Source: Asticcacaulis sp. AC460 (GTDB lineage: Bacteria > Pseudomonadota > Alphaproteobacteria > Caulobacterales > Caulobacteraceae). From it: 33,364 bases of DNA. Of the stretch, positions 1-9,719 are shown in pieces (the first letter of the stretch is position 1; the number at the start of each line of letters is the position of its first letter). Made by a program: the position numbers and the translations under genes. The notes under the pieces are model-generated. The model made no database searches and was not told the DNA's origin. It saw only the letters and a program-made list of their open reading frames with translations. Location: the NCBI RefSeq assembly GCF_000495795.1, contig NZ_AWGD01000047.1:1-33364 (forward strand). The letters run 5' to 3'.

Positions 1-600
1 ACCCTCAGCGGCCGGGGCCGCGGCGGCAGCGCCAGGCGCCCGCGCGGGATCCGGCGCCGGGATGGCATAACCGGCCGAGCCTTGCTGACGCAGATAGGCA
101 ATCAGGGCGACGCGTTCTTCGGACTTCTTGATGCCGGCGAAGGCCATCTTGGTGCCCTTGACCGCCTTACCCGGCGCGGCCAGGAAGTGATAAAGCTGGT
201 CGTAGGTCCAGTTCGGCGACTCGGCGGCGTGACCCTTCATCGCTTCGGAATATTCGAACCCGGCATGCGAAGCGGTCGGACGGCCGACAATGCCCCACAG
301 GTTCGGGCCGGTGCTGTTGGGGCCGCCATTGGCCGCATTGTGACAGCTGGCGCACTTCTTGAAGGCGGCTTCACCGGCGGCCAGGTCGGCGGTCGCCAGG
401 ACGGTGCCCCAGTCGGGCAGAACCTCGACGGCGGCAGCGCCACCGGCCTCTTCGACCTCGGCGACCTCGATCAGGTAACCGGGCTTTTCCGGCGCCTCGC
501 GGTGATAGATGGCCTCGGCGCCGATGCTGACGCCCATGATGACCAGACCCGTCGCCAGGCCAGCACCAAGAATCTTGTTAAGTGTCAGGTCGCCGCTCAT
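1..600 (-). CDS. cycM: Membrane-anchored cytochrome c (CycM-type), 3' end cut by window
   Basis: Class I c-type cytochrome that would carry electrons to a terminal oxidase at the periplasmic face of the inner membrane. The frame is open for 200 codons from ATG at 600 to the window edge, so the C-terminus is missing. Residues 8-30 form an uncleaved N-terminal membrane anchor. A linker rich in Ala and Glu follows, then the heme site CASCH at residues 83-87. The sequence TGPNLWGIVGR follows the heme site, and GTKMAF supplies the axial Met at about residue 152. The visible end is an Ala/Pro-rich tail. The anchor plus a single heme domain matches the CycM / cytochrome c552 family of alphaproteobacteria. 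It diverges from pheA, and its heme would be attached by the Ccm system encoded nearby. The family call is secure; the symbol is by analogy. Confidence 0.9.
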   Translation of the reverse strand, partial: MSGDLTLNKILGAGLATGLVIMGVSIGAEAIYHREAPEKPGYLIEVAEVEEAGGAAAVEVLPDWGTVLATADLAAGEAAFKKCASCHNAANGGPNSTGPNLWGIVGRPTASHAGFEYSEAMKGHAAESPNWTYDQLYHFLAAPGKAVKGTKMAFAGIKKSEERVALIAYLRQQGSAGYAIPAPDPARAPGAAAAAPAAEG

Positions 601-667
601 CTTGCCCGAATACCCATGAATCAATAAACGCCGGAGATTAAGCGCTGCGACAAGTGTGTCAACAGCC

Positions 668-715
668 CGGCTTGCGTTTGGCTCTCTGACACGCTACCGC
701 CAAAGACGCAAGCCG
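668..715. promoter_or_regulatory. Dyad-symmetric element between divergent cycM and pheA
   Basis: CGGCTTGCGT (668-677) is repeated exactly inverted as ACGCAAGCCG (706-715). Just inside, TTTGGC (677-682) pairs with GCCAAA (699-704), leaving a small bulge. It lies 68 bases from the cytochrome start and 84 bases from the pheA start. It could be an operator or an mRNA hairpin; no T-run follows on either strand, so it is not a standard terminator. Confidence 0.45.
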
Positions 716-798
716 ACTTTTGCGCTCAAACCGCCAAAAGTGGCAAATCGTCGCAGGTCCGAAAGTCGGGCCGCTAACACAAGGATTATATAGAGACT

Positions 799-1662
799 AT
801 GTCGAACCAGACCACACGCAAGATCGCCTATCAGGGCGAGCCGGGGGCCTTCAGCCATCAGGCCATCAAGCGTTGGTTCGGCGACTTTACCGCCACGCCG
901 TTTCCGACCTTCGAAGCGGCGTTCGAGGCGGTCCACAGCGGCGATTGCGAACTGGGCATGATTCCGATCGAAAACTCGGTCGCCGGCCGGGTGTCGGACG
1001 TCCACCACCTGCTGCCACATTCGGGCCTGAAGATCATCGGCGAGCGCTTCTTGCCGATCGAAATGAATCTGATGGCGGTGCCGGAGACCTCACTGGAGAA
1101 CATCAAGGTGGCGGCGTCGCATGCCATGGCGCTGCTGCAATGCCGCAACTCCTTGCGTGAACTGGGGATTACGGCGGAGGTGTTCCACGACACCGCCGGC
1201 GCGGCGCGGTCCCTGGCGCAAACGCGTGAGCTGGACCGCGCCGCGATCGCTCCGGAAGTGGCGGCCGAACTGTATGGCCTGAAGATCCTGAAAAAGAACA
1301 TGGAAGACGCCCGGCATAACACGACGCGCTTCCTGGTGCTGACCACCGAGGGCAAGGTGGTGGCGCCGGCGCCGGATGTGCCGTGCGTGACCAGTTTTGT
1401 CTTTCGGGTGAAGAACGTCGCTGCCTCGCTGTACAAGGCCCTGGGCGGGTTCGCCACCAATGGCGTCAACATGACCAAGCTGGAAAGCTATATCGAGAAC
1501 GGGGTATTCGCCTCGACCTTCTTCTATTGCGACGTCGAAGGCCGGCCCAACGATCCGGGTCTGAAACAGGCTTTGATCGAGCTGGAATTCTTCGCCACCA
1601 AGCTGGAGATCCTGGGGACCTATCCGATGGACCCGTTCCGGCTGAGCGAGGGACAAAGGTAA
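799..1662 (+). CDS. pheA: Prephenate dehydratase
   Basis: Converts prephenate to phenylpyruvate in phenylalanine biosynthesis, in the cytoplasm. The 287 residues have the standard monofunctional layout: a periplasmic-binding-protein-like catalytic domain at about 8-185, then an ACT regulatory domain at about 195-275. Catalytic-domain landmarks are YQGEPGAFS near residue 11, IENSVAG at 57-63 and TTRFLVL at 175-181, whose Thr-Arg-Phe is the conserved active-site motif. The ACT domain carries GVNMTKLESYI (222-232), which corresponds to the ESRP-like phenylalanine-binding segment. There is no chorismate mutase domain. An AAGGA sequence lies about 16 bases before the ATG, which is a distant ribosome site. 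The gene stands alone and ends in a strong hairpin terminator, so it is probably monocistronic. Confidence 0.96.
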   Translation: MSNQTTRKIAYQGEPGAFSHQAIKRWFGDFTATPFPTFEAAFEAVHSGDCELGMIPIENSVAGRVSDVHHLLPHSGLKIIGERFLPIEMNLMAVPETSLENIKVAASHAMALLQCRNSLRELGITAEVFHDTAGAARSLAQTRELDRAAIAPEVAAELYGLKILKKNMEDARHNTTRFLVLTTEGKVVAPAPDVPCVTSFVFRVKNVAASLYKALGGFATNGVNMTKLESYIENGVFASTFFYCDVEGRPNDPGLKQALIELEFFATKLEILGTYPMDPFRLSEGQR

Positions 1663-2007
1663 GGTTTTGAACCACGAACGACACGAACAGGCACGAACTT
1701 CAGGGCGTGCCTGTTTTGTTTGAGTAAGCGGATTCGAAGGTAAGATTTTTGAACACGAAAAGCTCGAAAAGCACAAAAATCACGAAAATCACGAAAATTC
1801 AGAGGATGTCCGGAACCGCCGAGAAGCGGCTTCAAATGGAATTTTGCCGCTTCGCGGGATGTTCCGGCATTGCCGGAAGTTCGTGCTTTTTGTGCTTTTC
1901 GAGCTTTTCGTGTTCAAAAATTCTTGCTGATCGAACCACCTAACCCAACGTATCAGAACAAGACCAAAGTTCGTGTCTGTTCGTGTCGTTCGTGGTCAAA
2001 TCTTACT
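1658..2007. repeat. Nested inverted-repeat element, gene-free stretch pheA-ccmG
   Basis: The outer arms are 1666-1699 and 1968-2000. They are built on CCACGAACGACACGAAC and match inverted with one substitution and one indel over about 33 bases. The inner arms are 1742-1786 and 1880-1925, built on GAACACGAAAAGCTCGAAAAG, and match inverted with one substitution and one indel over about 45 bases. A third, central hairpin has GAAGCGGC (1823-1830) pairing with GCCGCTTC (1846-1853), bracketed by CCGGAAC and GTTCCGG. Both arm families begin with a similar GGTAAG-TTTTGAA sequence (1657 and 1738), as if one repeat had inserted into a relative of itself. No credible coding frame exists here; short frames only translate the repeat. 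Confidence 0.85.
1686..1721 (+). terminator. Rho-independent terminator of pheA
   Basis: AACAGGCACG (1686-1695) pairs perfectly with CGTGCCTGTT (1706-1715) around a 10-base loop, followed by a TTTTGTTT tract (1714-1721). It starts 24 bases after the pheA stop codon. Its left half is part of the outer arm of the repeat element at 1658-2007. Confidence 0.75.
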
Positions 2008-2530
2008 TCACACCCAGAGCCGCTTCGACGTCACCGACCGTTTGCGGCAAAATAGCATCAGCAATCTTGTAGCTGATCGTGCCGTCCGGCTGGACCACAT
2101 AGGTTTCCGGCACGCCCGAAATCCCCAGCTCCATGCCCATACGCCCGTCCGGATCGCTCAACGTCCGCACATACGGATTGTCATGCTCAGCCAGAAATTT
2201 CAGCGTGTTCTGCGGTTCGTCTTTCCAGGCGACGCCGATAATCACCACGCCCTTCTGCTTCAAAGCGATCAAGGTCGGGTTCTCGGCCACGCACGGCACG
2301 CACCAGGACGCAAAGACATTGACCAGGACCGGCTTGTCATAGCCCGCCACCAGCGTCTTCAGGTCGGTCTCGCCACCTGTATCCAGATCGGCAATCGCCA
2401 GGGCCGGTACTGACTTGCCGACCAGGGCATCCGGCGTATAGCGCTGCTTTTTGTGGAAGTTGTAATAGCCCAGAACGGCCAGCAGGCCGGCCAGCACGAC
2501 CAAAGGAATCAGGGCGAAAACCCGTTTCAC
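2003..2530 (-). CDS. ccmG: CcmG/DsbE thiol:disulfide oxidoreductase
   Basis: Membrane-tethered periplasmic thioredoxin-like protein that keeps apocytochrome c cysteines, or CcmH, reduced so that heme can be attached. At 175 residues it has the usual family length. Residues 4-23 are a signal anchor, and the active site WCVPC is at 76-80. GVPETYVVQPDG near residue 138 carries the cis-Pro loop and the Glu typical of CcmG. The GTG start at 2530 overlaps the ccmD stop by 4 bases (GTGA), so translational coupling is likely. It is the last gene of the ccm cluster, and its transcript would run into the 1658-2007 inverted-repeat element. Confidence 0.95.
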   Translation of the reverse strand: MKRVFALIPLVVLAGLLAVLGYYNFHKKQRYTPDALVGKSVPALAIADLDTGGETDLKTLVAGYDKPVLVNVFASWCVPCVAENPTLIALKQKGVVIIGVAWKDEPQNTLKFLAEHDNPYVRTLSDPDGRMGMELGISGVPETYVVQPDGTISYKIADAILPQTVGDVEAALGVK

Positions 2531-2688
2531 GTTCCGGCCTCCGCCGCGTCCTGAAGTGCCTTAACGGCTGCCTTGCGTTTGGCGTGAGCGCGCAGGCTCC
2601 AGGCGATCAGGCCGGCCAGACCCAGCAGGGTCACCCCGTAGGACGTCCAGACATAGACGCCGTATTTTCCCATGTCGAAATCGAGCAT
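2527..2688 (-). CDS. ccmD: Heme exporter accessory protein CcmD
   Basis: A 53-residue single-pass membrane protein. It starts MLDFDMGKYGVYVW, which is a typical CcmD opening, and has a hydrophobic helix at about 15-33. A basic cytoplasmic segment (RAHAKRKAAVKAL) follows. In the Ccm system, CcmD helps release heme-loaded CcmE from the CcmABC complex. The ATG at 2688 comes immediately after the ccmC stop at 2689, and the gene overlaps ccmG by 4 bases. Size, topology and position between ccmC and ccmG make the call secure even though sequence conservation in this family is low. Confidence 0.9.
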   Translation of the reverse strand: MLDFDMGKYGVYVWTSYGVTLLGLAGLIAWSLRAHAKRKAAVKALQDAAEAGT

Positions 2689-3408
2689 CTAGTTATAACT
2701 CAGCTTGGCGCGCAGGGCGCGGTACTTGCGGGCTAGAATTTCGCTGTCGATCCGCACCAGGATAATCCACGCACTCAGTACGTGGGTGGCGGCAATCATC
2801 ACGAACAGCGGCCACAGCATGTCGGGTGCGATGGTCGGGCCGTCGGCGCGGAAAATCGACGCCCCCTGGTGCAGGGTATTCCACCATTCGACGGAGAACT
2901 TGATGATCGGCAGGTTGATCAGTCCGACCAGGGCCAGGATGCCAGCCGACTTAGCGGCGCGCTGTTCGTCCTCGATGGCGGCGTGGACGGCGATATAACC
3001 GATATAGAACAGCAACAGCACCAGGACCGAAGTCATGCGGCCGTCCCATTGCCACCAGGTGCCCCACATGGGTTTGCCCCACAGTGAACCGGTCACCAGA
3101 GCCATAACCGTAAAGACGGCGCCGACCGGCGCGATGGCTTTCGCTGCGGCATCGGCCAGGGCGTGGCGGAAGATCAGGCCGAAGAAGCTGGCCGCCCCGA
3201 CGCCGGCATACAGCGCCATGCTGAGATAGGCGAACGGCACGTGGATATACATGATGCGAACGCTGTCGCCCTGCTGGTAATCCTCGGGCGAGGCGAAACA
3301 GAGGTACAGCCCCCAGGCCAGCAGCGCTGCGCCGATCCCGGCCAGCCACGGCCGCAATGGCGCTGTGACGCGCGTAAACCGTTCGGGATTGGCCAGGAAA
3401 TTGATCAT
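2689..3408 (-). CDS. ccmC: Heme exporter membrane protein CcmC
   Basis: Inner-membrane heme-handling protein that presents heme to CcmE. Its 239 residues form six predicted membrane helices, at about 20-40, 58-80, 91-111, 127-146, 154-172 and 197-219. The periplasmic tryptophan-rich heme-binding signature runs from residues 110 to 126 and contains MWGTWWQWDGR. The conserved axial histidines are H56 (YIHVP) and H180 (TLHQG). The ATG at 3408 has no strong Shine-Dalgarno sequence, but the N-terminus MINFLANPERF fits the family. An oppositely oriented gene lies upstream, so ccmC-ccmD-ccmG cannot be a simple tight continuation of ccmA-ccmB. Either a promoter lies in 3409-3540, or a long transcript crosses that antisense gene. 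Confidence 0.96.
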   Translation of the reverse strand: MINFLANPERFTRVTAPLRPWLAGIGAALLAWGLYLCFASPEDYQQGDSVRIMYIHVPFAYLSMALYAGVGAASFFGLIFRHALADAAAKAIAPVGAVFTVMALVTGSLWGKPMWGTWWQWDGRMTSVLVLLLFYIGYIAVHAAIEDEQRAAKSAGILALVGLINLPIIKFSVEWWNTLHQGASIFRADGPTIAPDMLWPLFVMIAATHVLSAWIILVRIDSEILARKYRALRAKLSYN

Positions 3409-3540
3409 GTTGCGGAGATAAGGGTTTTGTCGGTTTCGGGCAAGGCGTCAGTTTAGCGCAGGCTCGCGGGGCCGGACGACAAAAGCGCTTGCGGCGACGC
3501 GTGTCTTTGCTGAAAGTCAAATCCCTGGATAAGGGGCATC

Positions 3541-4101
3541 ATGGAAAAGACCGAAGTCAGGTTTGTCGACGGGTTTGACGACTCGGGCTGGCCGGTACCG
3601 GAACCGGCAAAAGCCGCCGGTTTGAACCACAGGTTTGCGGTTATTCAGGAAACCTATCGGCCCGACAGCGTCGACATGTACTTCGACGAACCGCTGTGGT
3701 TCAGCATGGTCGACCTCGCAAAAACGGTGGCCACCGACGTCCGGATCGGCGTCCTCGAAAAGCGAAAATATCGCGAAGTCGACCTTGAAGCCTATCTCGC
3801 CACCTGGTCCTCGACGCCCCAGGACGACAAAGACCCACCAAATTTCATCTTGGGCCGCGATTCAACCGGCCTGAACCTTGTGATCGGAACGGAATACTGG
3901 TGCCGCGGCGGTGGCCCGGAAGACTATCACGACTCCTACACCTATGCCGTCTATTCCAAGGTTCGGATGGGCGTTTCCGTCATGGCACATCTCGCCGGTG
4001 CCAACAGCGGTGGCTGGGATCTGGCGGGTGAATCTATTCTCGGTATCGTAAAGCCGAAACCTCCCGTCTGGCAAAGGATCTGGAACTGGCTGGTGAATTA
4101 G
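3541..4101 (+). CDS. Hypothetical protein inserted between ccmB and ccmC
   Basis: A 186-residue protein I do not recognise. It has no signal peptide or membrane segment, so it is probably cytoplasmic. It is acidic, with many aromatic residues, including YWCRGGGPEDYHDSYTYAVY near 120 and a Trp-rich C-terminus (VWQRIWNWLVN). A good ribosome site, AAGGGGCATC, directly precedes the ATG. It runs against the ccm genes, and its stop codon overlaps the ccmB stop tail to tail by 4 bases. In related bacteria ccmB and ccmC are normally adjacent on one strand, so this looks like an insertion. The strong ribosome site and the exact fit between its neighbours argue that it is a real gene. Function unknown. 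Confidence 0.75.
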   Translation: MEKTEVRFVDGFDDSGWPVPEPAKAAGLNHRFAVIQETYRPDSVDMYFDEPLWFSMVDLAKTVATDVRIGVLEKRKYREVDLEAYLATWSSTPQDDKDPPNFILGRDSTGLNLVIGTEYWCRGGGPEDYHDSYTYAVYSKVRMGVSVMAHLAGANSGGWDLAGESILGIVKPKPPVWQRIWNWLVN

Positions 4102-4784
4102 TTCAGCGCACTTCGCAGCGCCGCCCCCATAGCGATCGGCGCCAGGGCCAGAGCGAACAGGGCATAGGCCGAGAGAAACGCCAGGGCCTGTAAAGGTGAG
4201 GCCGAGATTTGCGCGGCCTGCATCAGGCCGGCGCCGAAAATCACCGGCGGGATGTAGAACGGCAGGACCAGAAGGGCCATCAGCACCCCGCCCTTGCGCG
4301 CACCCAAAGCCAGGGATGCGCCGATGCCGCCGATCAGGGCAAAGCTCAGGCTGCCCAGAAGCGCGGCGACCAGGCCGATAAGCGCCAGAGCCGGATCGGC
4401 GCCCAGGATGATCATGACCAGCGGCGTTAGCAGGGACAGGATCAGGCCGGTGCCCAGCCACTGGGCCAGGCATTTCAACAGGGCGATCAGTTCGAGCGGA
4501 AGCGGGCCGACGCGGAGCAGGTCGAAGACGGCGTCGTCATAGTCGCGCTCGAACAGGCGTTCCAGGGACAGGAGCGAGGAGAGTGCGAGGCACAGCCAGG
4601 TCACACCGGGGGCGATACGGCTGAGGGTCGCGGCATCGGGCCCCAGCGACAGCGGGATCATGGCCATCAGGGTGATGTAGAACCCGACGGCCAGCAGCGG
4701 CCCGCCCCCCCGCGTCAGGGTCATGCCCAGGTCGCGTTTCAGCAGGGCGAGGGAAGCGGAGAGAAGGGAGGGAGCGGTCAACAC
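4098..4784 (-). CDS. ccmB: Heme exporter membrane protein CcmB
   Basis: Membrane subunit of the CcmAB transporter, which with CcmA drives release of holo-CcmE from CcmC. Six hydrophobic segments are visible. The N-terminal LALLKRDLGMTLTRGGG and the loop ERLFERDYDDAVFDLLR are hallmark CcmB sequences. I chose the GTG at 4784, giving 228 residues, because GGAGAG lies 3 bases upstream. A TTG at 4781 has slightly better spacing from the same GGAG. A longer GTG start at 4808 would bury that ribosome site inside the gene and exceed the usual family length of about 220. The gene is separated from ccmA by about 260 bases holding a palindromic repeat, which is unusual for this pair. Confidence 0.93.
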   Translation of the reverse strand: MLTAPSLLSASLALLKRDLGMTLTRGGGPLLAVGFYITLMAMIPLSLGPDAATLSRIAPGVTWLCLALSSLLSLERLFERDYDDAVFDLLRVGPLPLELIALLKCLAQWLGTGLILSLLTPLVMIILGADPALALIGLVAALLGSLSFALIGGIGASLALGARKGGVLMALLVLPFYIPPVIFGAGLMQAAQISASPLQALAFLSAYALFALALAPIAMGAALRSALN

Positions 4785-4843
4785 GTGCTCTCCAAACCGC
4801 CAACCCACGCAAAACTATCTCGATTGGATTGGCAAACTCCCTC

Positions 4844-5027
4844 CTCCCTACGCAGTAGGGAGGGGGACCGCGAAGCGGTGGAGGGGTATCTTGCATAGGC
4901 GCAGTCGCCGCGCCGCCTCAGTTTTACAACAGTTCCAAATTCTGACTTGCCGAGATAGCCGTCACGACAGAAAGATACCCCTCCACCGCTTCGCGGTCCC
5001 CCTCCCCACTTCGTGGAGAGGAGAAGT
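4844..5027. repeat. Paired REP-like palindrome between ccmA and ccmB
   Basis: The 38-base arm 4855-4892 returns inverted at 4972-5009 with a single mismatch. Each arm contains a small hairpin: ACCGC-GAA-GCGGT on the left, with its complement on the right. The left end adds a perfect 8-base stem (CTCCCTAC, loop GCA, GTAGGGAG; 4844-4862), and the right end has a similar imperfect one (CTCCCCACT-TCG-TGGAGAGGAG). The 79-base spacer has no gene. Two inverted REP-like units around a spacer is the layout of a BIME-type element. No T-run follows the hairpins on the minus strand. Confidence 0.85.
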
Positions 5028-5048
5028 AAGGCTTGCCTCAAGTTCACG

Positions 5049-5675
5049 TCAAACACCCGCCACCTCCCGTGCCGGGCGTTCCAGCCGCAAACCCGTCGTC
5101 ACGAACGGTAACGCGTCATGCACCGCCGCGATGATCATCCCGCCGTCCGCCAGATGCGCCTGCATCAACCCGGCCAGCAATTCCCGATGCGCAACATCCA
5201 AAGGCGCCATCGGCTCGTCCAGCAACCACAACACCCGCGGCGCCATCAACAACCGCGCGCACGACAAACGCCGCTTCTGGCCTGCCGACAGATAGCGCGT
5301 CTCCAGATCCATCAAGGTCTTCAAATTCAACGGCGCAATCCGGTCCAGGTCCCCACCCAGATACGCCGCCTGAAATTCCAGCTCCTGGGCCACCGTCCGG
5401 GCCGGGCTCAAAGCGTCATGATGACCCAGAAAATGGACATGCCGCGACCACCAGACGTCCGATTCAATCTGCACATCATTCTCAGTCGCGCAAATCGCGC
5501 CGGAATCCGCGGCTTGGAAACCCGCCAGGGTTCGCAAAAGCGTCGTTTTCCCAACGCCGTTCTCGCCGGTGAGGCTGATCGCCCCACCACTCGACAGTGA
5601 AAAATTCAGCTTATAAATCAGCAGATTATAGCCTTTTCTCAGACTCAAATCCGTGACCGTCAAAGAAAATGGCAT
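5049..5675 (-). CDS. ccmA: Heme exporter ATP-binding protein CcmA
   Basis: ABC-type ATPase of cytochrome c maturation. It couples ATP hydrolysis to release of heme-charged CcmE, and acts on the cytoplasmic side of the membrane with CcmB. The 208 residues contain the Walker A motif GENGVGKT at 37-44, the signature LSAGQ at 129-133, Walker B VLWLLDEP at 148-155 and the switch histidine H186 in AAVHD. The length is normal for CcmA. AAGG lies 7 bases before the ATG at 5675, which supports that start. It is the first gene of the ccm cluster and diverges from acnA. Confidence 0.95.
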   Translation of the reverse strand: MPFSLTVTDLSLRKGYNLLIYKLNFSLSSGGAISLTGENGVGKTTLLRTLAGFQAADSGAICATENDVQIESDVWWSRHVHFLGHHDALSPARTVAQELEFQAAYLGGDLDRIAPLNLKTLMDLETRYLSAGQKRRLSCARLLMAPRVLWLLDEPMAPLDVAHRELLAGLMQAHLADGGMIIAAVHDALPFVTTGLRLERPAREVAGV

Positions 5676-5867
5676 AAAATAACCTTGCAGTGCGAAAGGT
5701 TTAATAGACGAAAACCGAAAGTGAGTTTAGAAGGCCAGATGCCCGCCTTCAAGGGCTTGCAGCGCGGCATGGAACGCTGTGTGTCCCATGCCATCCCGCG
5801 CAAGCGTTGAATTGACGGTCAGCCATGGTGGCGGCCGGGCGGCGAACTTGAGAGGATCAAGTCCATC

Positions 5868-8588
<2,721 letters not shown>

Positions 8589-8596
8589 ATGGGGTG

Positions 8597-8625
8597 AAGG
8601 GGCCTGCGGCCCCTTCGTCTTCTCT
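8597..8625 (+). terminator. First acnA terminator hairpin
   Basis: AAGGGGCC (8597-8604) and GGCCCCTT (8608-8615) form a perfect stem with a TGC loop, followed by an interrupted T-rich tract (CGTCTTCTCTT). It begins 9 bases after the acnA stop. Confidence 0.7.
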
Positions 8626-8629
8626 TAAT

Positions 8630-8672
8630 AAAGAAAAAGGGCGCCCCCACTTGGGGAGCGCCCTTTTTCTTT
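8630..8672 (+). terminator. Second, symmetric (bidirectional) terminator after acnA
   Basis: AAAGAAAAAGGGCGC pairs with GCGCCCTTTTTCTTT around a C4/G4 inner stem, ending in a TTTTTCTTT tract (8664-8672). The matching A-rich left arm makes it usable on both strands. The tandem arrangement with the preceding hairpin should insulate the downstream genes from acnA transcription. Confidence 0.85.
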
Positions 8673-8771
8673 AATAGGAACAGGCGAGGGGTCGCGGACC
8701 CCTCGACCCCAATACTCGGCAGAGTCGACCTCGGGGCTTGCCTGCAACGACACCCATGCTACACCGGCACC

Positions 8772-9050
8772 ATGAAACTCGGCATCCCCCACATCGTCGC
8801 CGGCATCGGCGGCCTCGCTACCTTTTACGCCGTCGTCCAGGACCTGACCACGGCTGCCACGCATGAACTCGCACGCAGTCTGGCCATCGGCGCCTTCGTC
8901 ACTGCCCTTGTGGCCATCGCCTGCGCTACCTATCTGTGGTTTCGCAACAAGGGCGGCCTGCGCTGGATCGGCCTGGCCTTCGGCGGCATCTCCATCTTCG
9001 TCCTTGCCGACTCAACCGTCCGGCTGATCGCCTTGATGTCACTGACATAA
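8772..9050 (+). CDS. Small three-helix membrane protein, unknown function
   Basis: A 92-residue hydrophobic protein with predicted membrane helices at about 5-22, 37-57 and 66-86. WFRNKGG lies between helices two and three. I recognise no family or catalytic motif. The ATG is not preceded by a clear Shine-Dalgarno sequence. The gene is probably real because the frame is clean, the protein is coherently hydrophobic, and it fills the space between the acnA terminators and the next gene 42 bases downstream on the same strand. Confidence 0.65.
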   Translation: MKLGIPHIVAGIGGLATFYAVVQDLTTAATHELARSLAIGAFVTALVAIACATYLWFRNKGGLRWIGLAFGGISIFVLADSTVRLIALMSLT

Positions 9051-9092
9051 ACCGGCAGCGATCACGCTAAAAGCCACAGCAGGAGGACCACC

Positions 9093-9719
9093 ATGATCAA
9101 GCTCTACACCCACCCGCTGTCTGGCAACGCCCACCGCGCCGAACTGACCCTGCGCGCGCTGAACGTGCCGCATGACCTCATTGTCGTCGACCTGGCCGGC
9201 AAGGCCCAGAAACAACCCGACTTCCTCGCGCTCAATCCGTTCGGACAGGTACCTGTGCTGGATGACAACGGCACCGTGATCTGGGATTCCGTCGCCATCA
9301 TGACCTATCTCGGCCTGACCTATGACGATGGCGCCCTGCTGCCGCGCGATCCGGCCCTGTTCGCTCAGGTCACCGCCTGGCTGGCCAAGACCGCCGGCCC
9401 GATCGCCTACGGCCTGGGCGCTGCCCGCCGCGCCAACATCTTCCGCACCGGTCAGGACCTGGAACCGCTGATCCGGACCGGCCGCGAATTCCTCGACACG
9501 ATCGAAAACCTGCTTTCCACCCGCGATTGGCTGGTCGGCAGCCACCTCACCCTGGCCGATATCGGCTGCTATGCCTACATCGCTGCCGCGCCCGAAGGTG
9601 GTGTCGACCTGGCACCCTACCCGCACGTGACGGCCTGGCTGAACCGCATCGAAGCCCAGGCCTGGTTCACACCACTGGCGCCCGTTGCCGTGGGCCTGCG
9701 CGCCGCCGTCTCAGCTTAA
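9093..9719 (+). CDS. Glutathione S-transferase family protein
   Basis: Cytoplasmic GST-fold enzyme of 208 residues. The N-terminal thioredoxin-like domain (1-75) starts MIKLYTHPLSGNAHRAEL and has the cis-Pro segment QVPVLDD (52-58, P54). WDSVAIM (64-70) places the Ser that binds the glutathione gamma-glutamyl group. The helical C-terminal domain contains WLVGSHLTLADIGCYAY, the usual N-capping box of the family. The likely reaction is glutathione conjugation or reduction; the substrate cannot be told. AGGAGG lies 7 bases before the ATG, one of the strongest ribosome sites in the window. The stop overlaps the end of the topoisomerase gene on the other strand by 9 bases. Confidence 0.92.
   Translation: MIKLYTHPLSGNAHRAELTLRALNVPHDLIVVDLAGKAQKQPDFLALNPFGQVPVLDDNGTVIWDSVAIMTYLGLTYDDGALLPRDPALFAQVTAWLAKTAGPIAYGLGAARRANIFRTGQDLEPLIRTGREFLDTIENLLSTRDWLVGSHLTLADIGCYAYIAAAPEGGVDLAPYPHVTAWLNRIEAQAWFTPLAPVAVGLRAAVSA

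Noticed and set aside
1749..1943. Short Lys/Ser/Thr- and Phe/Cys/Ser-rich frames between pheA and ccmG
   Set aside because: They are translations of the inverted repeats and have no independent coding evidence.
5676..5867. Promoter for acnA (TTGCAG ... AATAGA)
   Set aside because: The spacing between the two boxes is only about 12 bases, too short for a standard promoter.
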